Shown here: one piece after another, positions 22,950 to 32,010 of the stretch
Layout: the number at the start of each line of letters is the position of its first letter
Numbering within the stretch: position 1 is the first letter of the stretch
Assembly: GCF_004345645.1 (NCBI RefSeq)
Contig: NZ_SLWS01000021.1
Coordinates: 1-64,000, forward strand
Source of the DNA: Actinocrispum wychmicini
GTDB taxonomy: Bacteria > Actinomycetota > Actinomycetes > Mycobacteriales > Pseudonocardiaceae
Length of the DNA: 64,000 nt
Reading direction: 5' to 3'
Notes under the pieces: generated by a model
What the model was told of the DNA's origin: nothing
What the model saw: the letters and a program-made list of their open reading frames with translations, nothing else
Databases searched by the model: none
Position numbers and translations under genes: made by a program

Positions 22950-24956
22950 ATGGGCGTGGCCGCGGTCCTGTGGGTTTCGAGCGTGCTCGCCACGGCGGGC
23001 GGCGTGGTGATCGCGGTGGACGGCGGGCAGGCGACCACCCTGTTCCCCGAGCCGTACCGGCTGTTCGTCCTGGCTCCGGCCGCGGTCATCCTGCCATCGA
23101 TGGGGCTGTTGATCCTGTTCGGCCGGCCCCGGCACGGCATCGGGTGGTTGCTGGTCGGCCAAGGGTTCTCGCACGCGGTGCAGATCCTGCTGCGGTCGTT
23201 GTGGGTCGTCCCAGGCCATGCGTCCACCGGTGCGTTTCTCGCCGTGTGGGGTGCCAAGTGGACTTGGATACTGCCGTGGGTGGCGTTCACCGCGCTGCCG
23301 CTGTTCTTTCCGGACGGGCGCATCGCCGATCGGCGGTGGTGGTGGCTCGTCGGTATGGTCGCGTTCGCCGGTGTCGCGGACGAGCTGAACTTCTCGTTCG
23401 ACCAACGCGGCGTCAAGTTCGGGACCAGTCCAGTACCGAATCCCTTGTATGTCCCGGGCTGGGAGGCCGTCGCGGGCACGGTTTCAGTCGTGGTGCTCGT
23501 CATTCGGGTTGCCGCGGCCCCGCTCGCGTTGGCTGGCCTGCTCCGGGTCTACCGGCGCGGCGACGCGCTGCGGCGCCGGCAGATTGTTCTGTTCGTGCCG
23601 ATTTATCTGGTGTACGCCACGCAGTGGTGGTTGTCCGCGCTCCAACCACTGCCACCGCGGGCACAGGTCGTCAACGATCTCGGCATCGCCATGCTGTGCC
23701 TGGGGGCGATCACGTACGTCGTCACCCGGGAACGGCTCTACGACCTCGACCGGATGGCGCGGCGACTGCTGGTCGGCGTAACCCTGCTGGGGTTGTTGGC
23801 GGGAGGCTATGTCGTCGCGGTGACGACCGTCCTCCGTTCCCTGCCGGACACCCGGACCCTGGGGGCGGCGGTCCTGCCCCTGCTCGCGGCCTTGACGGGG
23901 CTCGGGTTACGGCCGGTGGCCCGATGGCTCAACACCACCGTCGACCGACTGTTCTACGGTGACCGGGCCCGGCCGCTGGACGTGGTGCGGTTGCTCGCCA
24001 CCAATCTCCGCGACGGTCTCGCGCCCGACCAAGTACCGCACGAGGTGTGCCAGACCACGGTGCACAGCCTGCGGCTGCCGTGGGCCGCGATCGAGGTGGA
24101 CACCGCGGCTGGTGCGCGACGACTGGCCGCGGTCGGCGTTCCCACGGCCACCGAGGCCAGTCCGATCGAGCTGCGGCACCGGGGCCGGCTCATCGGCTGG
24201 CTCATGGTGCGACCGCGCGCCAAACAGTCCACATTGGACGGTCCGGATGTCGAAGCCCTGCGGTGGCTCGCCGATCACATCGCTCCGGTGATCTCGGCGC
24301 TGCAACTGGCCGAGGAGTTGCGCGCCAGCCGGGAACGCATCGTCTCCGCACGCGAGGAGGAACGACGCAGGCTGCGTCGCGACATCCACGACGGGCTGGG
24401 GCCGGCCCTGGCGGGACTGCGGTTGCGGCTGGACACCGCGGCGTCGCTGCTGCCGCCGAACTCCCAGCCCGGCCCGCTGCTGGCGCAGTGCGCGGCGGCG
24501 GCCGAGGATCTGGTGGTCGGTCTCCGGCAGATCACCGAGAACCTCCGCCCGCCGTCGTTGGACGATCTCGGCCTGGTGTCCGCCATCGAGCAGCTGACCA
24601 TGAAGCTGAGCAGCGGCGGCCTGGAGATCGAAGCGTCCCTGCCCGACCAGGTCCCGCCGCTGCCGGCCGCCGTGGAGGTGGCCGCGTACCGGATCGTCGC
24701 CGAGGCGCTGACCAACATCGTCGTGCACGCCGACGCCACCAGCGGGCAGGTCACCTTGTCCGTCACCGAATCCGAACTGCGGCTGGAGATCTCCGACAAC
24801 GGCGTCGGGATCGAGGCCAGCGAGTCCACCCGGACCCGGCCGGCCGGCATCGGGTTGCAGTCGATGGCCGAGCGGGCCGCCGAGATCGGCGGCGCCTGCA
24901 CTGTCCGGTCGGGACGCGACAACGGCACGCTGGTGTCCGTGATCCTGCCGCGCTAA
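22950..24956 (+). CDS. Membrane sensor histidine kinase (NarL-system type)
   Basis: A 668-residue kinase. About nine hydrophobic segments fill residues 1-330. A GAF-like region (~345-445) and then the HisKA_3 dimerisation helix follow, with the phospho-accepting His in RRDIHDGLGPALAG (~480). The HATPase has EALTNIVVHA, DNGVGI and GIGLQSMAERA. The ATG has GGGGGAGGA upstream. The gene converges on the NarL-type regulator gene: their stop codons overlap at CTAA (24953-24956). Pairing with that regulator is likely but head-to-head stops are unusual for a two-component system. Confidence 0.93.
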   Translation: MGVAAVLWVSSVLATAGGVVIAVDGGQATTLFPEPYRLFVLAPAAVILPSMGLLILFGRPRHGIGWLLVGQGFSHAVQILLRSLWVVPGHASTGAFLAVWGAKWTWILPWVAFTALPLFFPDGRIADRRWWWLVGMVAFAGVADELNFSFDQRGVKFGTSPVPNPLYVPGWEAVAGTVSVVVLVIRVAAAPLALAGLLRVYRRGDALRRRQIVLFVPIYLVYATQWWLSALQPLPPRAQVVNDLGIAMLCLGAITYVVTRERLYDLDRMARRLLVGVTLLGLLAGGYVVAVTTVLRSLPDTRTLGAAVLPLLAALTGLGLRPVARWLNTTVDRLFYGDRARPLDVVRLLATNLRDGLAPDQVPHEVCQTTVHSLRLPWAAIEVDTAAGARRLAAVGVPTATEASPIELRHRGRLIGWLMVRPRAKQSTLDGPDVEALRWLADHIAPVISALQLAEELRASRERIVSAREEERRRLRRDIHDGLGPALAGLRLRLDTAASLLPPNSQPGPLLAQCAAAAEDLVVGLRQITENLRPPSLDDLGLVSAIEQLTMKLSSGGLEIEASLPDQVPPLPAAVEVAAYRIVAEALTNIVVHADATSGQVTLSVTESELRLEISDNGVGIEASESTRTRPAGIGLQSMAERAAEIGGACTVRSGRDNGTLVSVILPR

Positions 24957-25582
24957 CGCCCGAAGCCCGCTTTGTGGGCCTGTACGATGGCGGCAGCCCT
25001 GGATTTGACTCCCAGCTTGGCGAACACGTTGGACACGTTGTTGCGGACCGTTTTCTCCGACACCACGAGTTCCCGCGCGATGTGCCGGTTGTCCCAGCCC
25101 CGGGCCAGCAGGTCGAGCACTTCACGTTCCCGCCGGGTCAGGCTCTCGGTGGCCGTGGGCGGATCGTCGGCCAGGGCGGCCAGCCGACGCGCCGGGTGCG
25201 CGCTGAACACCGAGCTGCCGGCACCGACCAACCGTACCGCGTGCAGTACTTCGTCCCGGCTGCTTCCCTTGAGCAGGTAGCCTTTCGCCCCGGCCCGGAC
25301 GGCGGCGAGCAGCGATTCGTCCTCCTCGGACATGGTCATCACCAGGACGTGCGGGGCGTCGTCGAGGTCCGCGATCCGGCGGGTGGCCTCGATTCCGGAG
25401 CCCGCCGGCATGTGCAGGTCCATCATCACCACGTCCGGCCGCAGGCGGTCGATCAGCCGCAGCGCTTCGTCCAGATTGTCCGTCTCGCCCACCACTTCGA
25501 TGTCGGGCGTGTTGTTCAGCGTGACCTCCACGCCCTGCCGGAACAGGGGATGGTCGTCGACGAGCAGCACGCGCAGCGTCAT
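24953..25582 (-). CDS. NarL/LuxR-family response regulator
   Basis: A 209-residue regulator. The receiver domain (residues 1-120) has the acidic pair DD at 9-10, phospho-acceptor Asp in PDVVMMDLHMP (~54), and KGYLLKG. The LuxR-type HTH follows (LTRREREVLDLLARGWDNRHIARELVVSEKTVRNNVSNVF). The ATG overlaps the stop of the upstream LAL regulator (ATGA), and the stop overlaps that of the convergent kinase gene. The likely partner is that kinase. Confidence 0.93.
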   Translation of the reverse strand: MTLRVLLVDDHPLFRQGVEVTLNNTPDIEVVGETDNLDEALRLIDRLRPDVVMMDLHMPAGSGIEATRRIADLDDAPHVLVMTMSEEDESLLAAVRAGAKGYLLKGSSRDEVLHAVRLVGAGSSVFSAHPARRLAALADDPPTATESLTRREREVLDLLARGWDNRHIARELVVSEKTVRNNVSNVFAKLGVKSRAAAIVQAHKAGFGR

Positions 25583-28179
25583 CCGCGCTCCTTGCAGACC
25601 GCCACAGCCAACGCGGCTCGACCGGACACACCTACCTTGCCATAGATCCGCGTGAGGTGGCTTTCGATCGTCCTGGTGCTCAGCCGCAGCCGGTCGCCGA
25701 TCTGCCTGTTGGTCAGGCCGGCGCCGATCAGCTGGGCGATCTCCTCCTCACGCGTGGTCAGCCCGCCCGGCGCGTCCCTCGGCCGAGGCATTCGTGAACC
25801 CAGCCGGCGCAACGCGTTGCTGACCTGGTCCTGTAACGCCACAGCGCCCCTTGCCTGCGCGGTCCGTCCGGCGACGCCCAGCTCGGACAGAGCCGCTTCC
25901 CGATCCCGCAGTTCGATGCACGCCTCTCCGTCCAACAGGTGCGCGCTGCCCACCAGCAACGGCATTTCGGCCGCGGCGAAGGCGCGGGCGGCGGCTGCCG
26001 CGCTCGCTCGGGCCGCCATGGCCTCGCCACCAGCGAGCGCGACTTGCCCCAGCGCCAAATGGCCGAAGCCCTGGCCGCCTGGCAACGCCTCGGTGGCGGC
26101 GGCGCTCGCGCGTCGGGCCCAGTGGTTCGCCGCGACCACGTCACCCCTGGCAAGCTCCGCCTGGGTCAGCACCCCGCAGATCCACGGCAACATACATGGT
26201 GGCACGCCGGTGGTCGCCCGCAGCACGTGCTCGACGCATTCGGCGGGCTGGCCCGCTCGAAGCAGTGCCACGCCGAGCAGGCACAGCGACAGTCTGGCCT
26301 GAAACGTGTCCGGTGGACCGGCCAGCCGCACCGCCTCCTGCCCCAGGCGCACCGCGTTGTCGGCCTTGTCCCGCCAGATCGCGACCCGACACAGTTCGGC
26401 GAGCGCAGCCGTGTGCGTCGCCGGGCTCGCGGACAGTTCCAGCGCGTCCTCGGCGCAGGACAGCGCCTGGTCCAACTGCCCCGACCAGTTGTGTGCCTGT
26501 GCCGCGCCGACAAGCAGGTCACCGAGCAACAGCCGGCGGCCGCCCCGCCTGGCCAGCCGGATCCCTCGCTCGTAGTGCCGGATCGCGTCGCGGTATCGTT
26601 CCGAACGCATTTCCCCCTGGGCCACACTGGCGACGGCGTCAAGGCGAGGCATCAGTTCGCCGTCGGTCGCGGCGTCGATGACCGGAACCACCGCCGCCAC
26701 ATGACGAATGGACGCTTCCTGTTCGCGGCCGTCCGCGGTGGTCAGGATCAGCAAGCCCGCCGACACCGCGGTATAAAGGATCCACTCACCGTGGTGATCG
26801 TCCGCCAGCGCCAGCGCTTTGGTCGCCCACCGGCGCACACCGTCGAGATCGCCGCGGGCCAGACACCCGGCCGCGATCTCCAGGGTCAGCAGGGCCTCGC
26901 TCGCGGTCTGTCCGAGGTGGACACCGGTGAGCTCGGCCACCAGCCGGGCGTGCGCCTCGTGGAGGTGGCCCAGCGATCGTTCCACCCGCGCGGACAGCAC
27001 CACCGGCCACAACCGCGCCGAGTCCCCGGTGTGCGGCATCAAGGTCAACGCCTCGTGCAGCAGGTCCCGACTTTGCTGCAGCCGCCCGATCTGCGCCAGG
27101 GCGTGCGCCCGCGTGGTCAGCAGGTACGCTCGCCAAGGCTCGGCTTCCGAGTCTTCCGGCAACAGATGCAATGCCGTCCCCAGCCACTGTGCCGCCGTGG
27201 CTGGCGCGGAGTGCACAGTGGACACTGCCGCGCTGACGAGCACCTCAACCGCTTGCCGGTCACCGGGCATCGCGCAGTGTTCCATGTGCCGGGCAACGCT
27301 TGTCGCCGGCCCGCCGCCGGCCCGGACCGCGGCGGCCGCCCGCGAATGCGCCTCCCACCGCCAGGCCAGGCCGGCCTGCTGCCAGACAACCGCGCGCACC
27401 AACGGATGCCGGAAGGTGAAGCCCTCGGCGTCCGGCCGCACGATGTCCCGGTCGACCAGCTCGTCGACCGCCCGCACAGTCGCGTCGGCATCGAGTTCCG
27501 CCACCTTCGCGACCACGCCGACCGCGAACTGGTCACCGACCACCGCGGCGGCGCGCATCGCCAGCCGTGCCGGAGCCGACAACGCGTCCAGTTCGTCCTG
27601 CAGGCCGGTCCCGACCCGGATCGGAACAGCCAGCAGGGCGTCTTCGCGGTCGAGGTCGACGTTCGGCGGCCACGCACGGTCCAGCGCCAGCGCGTAACCT
27701 GGAACACCGCCGCTCAGCTCATGGATTCGCCTCAGCCGCAGCGTTCTGGCGGACAGCCCGAGCAACTCGGCTGTCTCATCCACGGACAGACCGGGCGGCC
27801 GCAGCACCTCGCAGTGGTCCTCGCCGGCGGCATCGAACAACACCGCGGACAACCTTGGCGAAAGCTGCCGAGGACGACACCCGACGGCCAGCAACAGCGG
27901 GGCCGACGACCGGCGCCGCACCGACCGCTCGATCCGCTCGGCCGTGGACTCGTCGGCGAGATGCACGTCATCGAGGATCAGCACCCCACCCGACGCCAGA
28001 CCGCGCTGCCGGCACCATCGTCCGAGTTCAGTGAGGATCCTGGTCTTGCCGACCCCAGGATCGCCACTGACCACCAGCACTCCCCTGGTCCCCGCGACCG
28101 CTCGCCGAACCGCGCCCCGCATCGTCTCAAGCTCAGGCCGAAGCCCGACCAAAGCCCTGTCCTCATGATGCGTCACCAT
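25579..28179 (-). CDS. LAL-type LuxR-family regulator with AAA ATPase (shortened ATPase core)
   Basis: An 866-residue regulator. The P-loop GDPGVGKT is near 43, and a Walker B-like LILDDVHLADES follows by residue ~75. In typical LAL proteins these motifs are 80-120 residues apart, so most of the segment between them is missing. The middle is a TPR-like helical solenoid. The C-terminal LuxR HTH (TTREEEIAQLIGAGLTNRQIGDRLRLSTRTIESHLTRIY) is intact. It ends in ATGA overlap with the response regulator gene, so the two are made together. ATG at 28179 with GGGGGC before it is preferred over upstream GTGs. Confidence 0.88.
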   Translation of the reverse strand: MVTHHEDRALVGLRPELETMRGAVRRAVAGTRGVLVVSGDPGVGKTRILTELGRWCRQRGLASGGVLILDDVHLADESTAERIERSVRRRSSAPLLLAVGCRPRQLSPRLSAVLFDAAGEDHCEVLRPPGLSVDETAELLGLSARTLRLRRIHELSGGVPGYALALDRAWPPNVDLDREDALLAVPIRVGTGLQDELDALSAPARLAMRAAAVVGDQFAVGVVAKVAELDADATVRAVDELVDRDIVRPDAEGFTFRHPLVRAVVWQQAGLAWRWEAHSRAAAAVRAGGGPATSVARHMEHCAMPGDRQAVEVLVSAAVSTVHSAPATAAQWLGTALHLLPEDSEAEPWRAYLLTTRAHALAQIGRLQQSRDLLHEALTLMPHTGDSARLWPVVLSARVERSLGHLHEAHARLVAELTGVHLGQTASEALLTLEIAAGCLARGDLDGVRRWATKALALADDHHGEWILYTAVSAGLLILTTADGREQEASIRHVAAVVPVIDAATDGELMPRLDAVASVAQGEMRSERYRDAIRHYERGIRLARRGGRRLLLGDLLVGAAQAHNWSGQLDQALSCAEDALELSASPATHTAALAELCRVAIWRDKADNAVRLGQEAVRLAGPPDTFQARLSLCLLGVALLRAGQPAECVEHVLRATTGVPPCMLPWICGVLTQAELARGDVVAANHWARRASAAATEALPGGQGFGHLALGQVALAGGEAMAARASAAAAARAFAAAEMPLLVGSAHLLDGEACIELRDREAALSELGVAGRTAQARGAVALQDQVSNALRRLGSRMPRPRDAPGGLTTREEEIAQLIGAGLTNRQIGDRLRLSTRTIESHLTRIYGKVGVSGRAALAVAVCKERG

Positions 28180-28295
28180 GCCCCCGCCCACCGCATAGCC
28201 CCAGCCTGCAGGCACTATGCCCGGCGAAAGGCCTCACCACATGGGTCCGTCGTCCCGACCTTGTCCCGGCGCGACAGCGGGACAGCCGGATGGCT

Positions 28296-28979
28296 CTACC
28301 ACGGGACGATCTCGCCGTGGCGGTCCAGGAACCGCAGGCCGGGGGCACCGGCCTGGGCTTCCAGGACGTCCACGACGGCCGGGACGCTCTCCTCGGGGGT
28401 GAGGGGCGCGTCGGGCCCGCCGAGCTGGGTCTGGTTGTGGCCGGGGTCGATGAGCAGTTTGGTCTGTCCGTCGTCGATGTGACGGGTGGCGTAACTGCGC
28501 ATCAGCTGGTTGAGCGCGGCTTTGCTGGCCTTGTAGAGCTCGTAGCCGTCCTCGGTGTTCATCGAAACGCTGCCCTGCTCGGAGGACATGACGGCGACCG
28601 TTCCGCCGGGCACGACGAGGTCTCGGAGGGCTTCCAGGGCGCGCAACGGGCTCAGCGCGTTGGTGACCATCACCTCCGTGAACATGTCGGTCGGGACCTC
28701 GTCGATGGGCAGATCGCCCCGGTCGATCGCGGCGTTGACGAACAGCAGGTCGAGCCGGCAGCCGGCCAGCCGCGCACGCAGCGCGGCCAACTCTTCGGGG
28801 CTGGTCATCTCCAACGACTCGACCCGCAGCTGCCCGTTCGACGCGTCGACGTTCGCCTGCAGCTCGCCGCCGCCGCGCCGGGCGGTGGCGATGACCCGCC
28901 AGTGGCGTCGGGCGAGCTCGTTGGCGAGAACCAGGCCCAACCCCCGGGAGGCTCCGATGACGAGAGCTTGACGGGACAC
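28296..28979 (-). CDS. Short-chain dehydrogenase/reductase
   Basis: A 227-residue SDR. The NAD(P)-binding motif is GASRGLG, with VNAA for the NNAG motif, catalytic Ser in VMSSEQGS and catalytic YxxxK in YKASK. An Arg pair after strand 2 (TARRGGG) suggests NADP preference. The substrate is unknown. GTG at 28979 is used because AAGGAG lies five bases upstream; the GTG at 28985 would be too close to it. An operator-like palindrome sits 15 bases before the start. Confidence 0.9.
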   Translation of the reverse strand: MSRQALVIGASRGLGLVLANELARRHWRVIATARRGGGELQANVDASNGQLRVESLEMTSPEELAALRARLAGCRLDLLFVNAAIDRGDLPIDEVPTDMFTEVMVTNALSPLRALEALRDLVVPGGTVAVMSSEQGSVSMNTEDGYELYKASKAALNQLMRSYATRHIDDGQTKLLIDPGHNQTQLGGPDAPLTPEESVPAVVDVLEAQAGAPGLRFLDRHGEIVPW

Positions 28980-28993
28980 CTGCACTCCTTCAT

Positions 28994-29013
28994 TAGACGC
29001 TACGTTGCGTCTA
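28994..29013. promoter_or_regulatory. TetR-type operator TAGACGC-N6-GCGTCTA before the SDR gene
   Basis: A perfect 7+7 inverted repeat with a 6-base centre, in the 36-base gap between the SDR start and the stop of the HAF-repeat gene. Such palindromes are typical TetR-family sites. No TetR gene is adjacent, so the repressor is elsewhere or lost. Confidence 0.55.
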
Positions 29014-29015
29014 GT

Positions 29016-30104
29016 CTACATCGGGGTGAGTTCGAACGGGACCTTGGTCCGGGAGTTCGGGCCGTTGGTGGTCACCACGGCCTGGCCGACGATCTGGCCG
29101 TTGTTGTTGATCCCCCTGGCCGAGGTGAGCCGGATGCCCGAATTGGCCGGGATGAGCGTGTTGAGGTCGATGGCCTGGCCGTCGCGGTAGATGAACGCGT
29201 CGCCGTTCCCGGCCTGACCGACGATCACACCGGAGTCGTTGACGGCGTACGCGATCGAGTCGTCGCGGCCGGTCCCTGGCGGGTTCAGGTCGGTGACGGT
29301 GCCGTTGGCGAACACGACGGCGTGCCGGGTGCCGAAGCCACCGCCGACAACCGTGGACGCGCCGACCACGAGGCCGGACGAGTTGATCGCGGCGCCGACG
29401 GCCCACCCGCCGCCAGGAAGGGCGCCGAGCGAGACGATCTGCCCGTTACGCCACTGGGTCGCGACGACGTTGTGGTCGGCGTCATTGGCGTTGCCGACGA
29501 TCACGCCGTCGTTGTTCACCGCGAACGGTTCCGCGGCGCCGCCCGCCAGCGTGGGCAGGTTGGTCTGCCTGCCGTTCTGGACCTGCCACGGAGTTGTGTG
29601 CACTCCGTCCGAAGCCCCGACGACCAGGCCGTTGTCGTTGATCGCGTTCGCATGGACGTTGACGTTGGCGTCCCGGTCCGCGCCGACGTCGACACCCACG
29701 GTGCCGCCGCCGCCCGGCCACTGGAGCGGACGGTTGGTGATGTCGGTCTTGCCGTTGACCAGCCGCAGGGTCGCGAGCCGGTAGCCGACGGCCTGGCCGT
29801 TGTTGTTGATGCCCTTGGGAAAGACGACGGTGAAGGAGTTGGTGGGGTCACCCGGCCCGGCCAGGAATGCGAGCTTGGCGGTGCCGGCTTTCAGGACCAT
29901 GCCCTCCGGGTTGGCCTTGGCACCCGGTTCGTCGCCGGTCCCGAGAATATCGCCGCGCGAGTTGATCCCGATGTACTGCCGCGCGTCGGCCGGGCCCAAA
30001 ATGAGCTGGTACTGCGGGGCGGTCGCGGCGACGGCCACCTGACCGGTACCAGCGATGACGGCGGTCGCCGCGAATACGGCCAACCGATATCCACGTGAAC
30101 GCAA
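29016..30104 (-). CDS. Secreted HAF-repeat protein
   Basis: A 362-residue exported protein with a Sec signal peptide (RSRGYRLAVFAATAVIAGTGQVAVA-like N-terminus, cleavage near residue 27). The rest is about seven repeats of the pattern (A/G)IN-x-x-G-x-(V/I)-G (GINSRGDILG, GINNNGQAVGY, AINDNGLVVGAS, AVNNDGVIVGNA, AINSSGLVVGAS, AVNDSGVIVGQA, GINNNGQIVGQA). These are HAF-type repeats expected to form a beta-propeller. The function is unknown. The start appears to be TTG at 30104 with GGAG eight bases upstream. It is divergent from the Hsp70-like gene. Confidence 0.82.
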   Translation of the reverse strand: MRSRGYRLAVFAATAVIAGTGQVAVAATAPQYQLILGPADARQYIGINSRGDILGTGDEPGAKANPEGMVLKAGTAKLAFLAGPGDPTNSFTVVFPKGINNNGQAVGYRLATLRLVNGKTDITNRPLQWPGGGGTVGVDVGADRDANVNVHANAINDNGLVVGASDGVHTTPWQVQNGRQTNLPTLAGGAAEPFAVNNDGVIVGNANDADHNVVATQWRNGQIVSLGALPGGGWAVGAAINSSGLVVGASTVVGGGFGTRHAVVFANGTVTDLNPPGTGRDDSIAYAVNDSGVIVGQAGNGDAFIYRDGQAIDLNTLIPANSGIRLTSARGINNNGQIVGQAVVTTNGPNSRTKVPFELTPM

Positions 30105-30317
30105 TTGAATTCTCCAAACACTGAGGGAAATGGTTAAGGCACGACAAAGGGGCCATAACGTGGTGTCAGATCGACTTGCTGTCAGTGTATGAAGGCGCTC
30201 ACACGGTTGTCATGGTGAGGAAAGTTACGGGCGTCCGTGTAACCCGCGACGGGCCCCGAGGATAACGATCGCGCTTTCCGTCCACGCCCGCGGAGACCGT
30301 TGGGTAGCTTCTGGTTC
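30105..30317. promoter_or_regulatory. Divergent intergenic region, HAF-repeat and Hsp70-like genes
   Basis: 213 bases with lower GC than the flanking genes, holding promoters for two divergent genes. On the plus strand TAGCTT (30305-30310) fits a TANNNT -10 box seven bases before the GTG of the Hsp70-like gene, consistent with a leaderless transcript. No confident operator was seen. Confidence 0.5.
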
Positions 30318-31985
30318 GTGCGTGAACTTGCTGTCGACTTCGGCACCTCGAACACCGTCGCCGCGTTACGGGTCAACGGCGGGCCGGCGCGTCTGCTGCT
30401 CTTCGACGGGTGGCCGGTGCTGCCGTCCGCGGTGTTGCGCGGGCGAGACGGCACGTTGGTAGTCGGTCAGGCGGCGTTGCGGGGCGCGCGGCTGGACCCG
30501 GCCCGGTTCGAGCCGTATCCGAAGGAACGCGTCGACGACAACGAGGTACTGCTCGGTGACGCGCCGGTACCGGTGCGGTCGCTGATCGCCGCGGTGTTGC
30601 GCAGGGTGGCGGCGGAAGCGCAGTCGGTGGACCGGGTCGTGCTGACGCATCCGGCGAACTGGTACCACTCACGGCGTTCGGTGTTGCTGGCCGCCGCCCG
30701 CGAGGTGGGCTGGCCCAACGTGCACCTGGTCGCCGAACCGGTCGCGGCCGCCTCGCAGGGCATGGAAGTCCCCTTGGGACAGGTGGTCGCGGTGTTCGAC
30801 ATGGGCGGCGGCACCACCGATGTGGCCGTGCTGCGGCGGACCGGTGCCGGCTGGGACGTGCTGGCCGAGGCCGGTCTGCCCGACCTCGGCGGTCGCGACC
30901 TGGACCAGCTCCTGCTGGAACACCTGCGGGTCGAGCACCTGATGCGCGCGACGGACGCGGACGGGCGGCGCGCCGCGCGTGCGCTGGCCGAGGACGTCCG
31001 CGCCGGCAAGGAAGCGCTTTCACAGTACGCGCAGACCGACATTCCCCTGCCGCCGCCGATTCCGGACGCCCACGTCACCCGGGCCGAACTTGAGCGGATG
31101 GTCGAACCGGCGTTGAGTCGAGCGGTGGACATGCTCGCGAGCACGGTGAGCGGCACGCCGGTCTCGGCGGTGTACCTGGTCGGCGGCGCCACCCGGATGC
31201 CGCTGATCGCCCGCATGATCAGTCAGCGCCTCGGGCTCGTGCCCACCATCGTCGACGCACCCGAGACCACCGTCGCCCTTGGCGCGCTCGGCCCGGCCCC
31301 GATCGCTCCACAGTGGACGAACGTGACCCCGCCCACTCCCGTGTCGGTGCCGAAGCCACAGCGGAAGGTCCCGAAGGCCGCGATCATCACCGCGGCGGTG
31401 ACGGTCCTGGTGGTCGCGGGCGGTGTCACCGCGGCCGTTCTGCTGCGCCCCACCAACACCCCAGGAACCGCCGACCCCACCCGCAACCTCCTCCCCGCCA
31501 CCTCGTCCACCACCAGCTCGTCCTCGCCGCCGCCCAAGCCGGTACCGGCGGCGTTCAACTCCGACGAGCAGCTGATCAAGTTCGCCGGCCCGGCCGCGAG
31601 GGCCTCGGACGCGTGCGTCAACACGAAGGGAACCGGATCCCAGGGCGACATGTACGAGGCTCGCAACCACGTTCGTTGCCGCTTCACCAAGAACGGCATC
31701 GCGTACTACGCCAACTACATGTCGTCCGACAACGCCGCCACCTGCCACCAGCTCAACCAGGAACTCCTTGAGGCTCCGGGCGCCCAGTTCGTCAGCCAGC
31801 AACCGTGGTCCGGTGCGGGATTCACCGGCAAGTCGCACGACGTGACCGCCCCGGGCGGGAACACCGTCCTCTGGTACACGGACACGAACTCGTTGTGCGG
31901 CTTCTTCGGCTCGGACAGCGAACACCCCCAGCCGATGGCCGACGTCCGGGCCGCGTGGGAAGAACTGGTCAAGCCGCACGACTGA
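30318..31985 (+). CDS. Membrane-anchored Hsp70/DnaK-like protein
   Basis: A 555-residue protein. Residues ~1-325 are an actin/Hsp70-type ATPase (VDFGTSNT phosphate-1, FDMGGGTTDVAVL phosphate-2, VYLVGGATRMP adenosine motif). Instead of a substrate-binding domain there is a single membrane helix (AAIITAAVTVLVVAGGVTAAVLL, ~360-382), a Ser/Pro/Thr linker, and an extracytoplasmic domain of ~150 residues with four cysteines, probably two disulfides. It looks like a receptor or sensor with a cytoplasmic Hsp70 ATPase. Chaperone function in the DnaK sense is unlikely. The GTG is used; a leaderless -10 precedes it. Confidence 0.85.
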   Translation: MRELAVDFGTSNTVAALRVNGGPARLLLFDGWPVLPSAVLRGRDGTLVVGQAALRGARLDPARFEPYPKERVDDNEVLLGDAPVPVRSLIAAVLRRVAAEAQSVDRVVLTHPANWYHSRRSVLLAAAREVGWPNVHLVAEPVAAASQGMEVPLGQVVAVFDMGGGTTDVAVLRRTGAGWDVLAEAGLPDLGGRDLDQLLLEHLRVEHLMRATDADGRRAARALAEDVRAGKEALSQYAQTDIPLPPPIPDAHVTRAELERMVEPALSRAVDMLASTVSGTPVSAVYLVGGATRMPLIARMISQRLGLVPTIVDAPETTVALGALGPAPIAPQWTNVTPPTPVSVPKPQRKVPKAAIITAAVTVLVVAGGVTAAVLLRPTNTPGTADPTRNLLPATSSTTSSSSPPPKPVPAAFNSDEQLIKFAGPAARASDACVNTKGTGSQGDMYEARNHVRCRFTKNGIAYYANYMSSDNAATCHQLNQELLEAPGAQFVSQQPWSGAGFTGKSHDVTAPGGNTVLWYTDTNSLCGFFGSDSEHPQPMADVRAAWEELVKPHD

Positions 31986-32010
31986 CGCGGATCGTCGGTA
32001 ATGCCACCGG

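Noticed and set aside
25939..28482. A long open frame antisense to the LAL regulator gene (over 800 codons)
   Set aside because: It has no protein-family motifs, is arginine/glutamine-rich, and is the expected result of high GC at third positions on the other strand.
28290..30098. A 600-codon frame antisense to the SDR and HAF-repeat genes
   Set aside because: The opposite strand has a clear SDR and HAF repeats with signal peptide; this frame has only low-complexity Val/Gly/Asp/Arg text.
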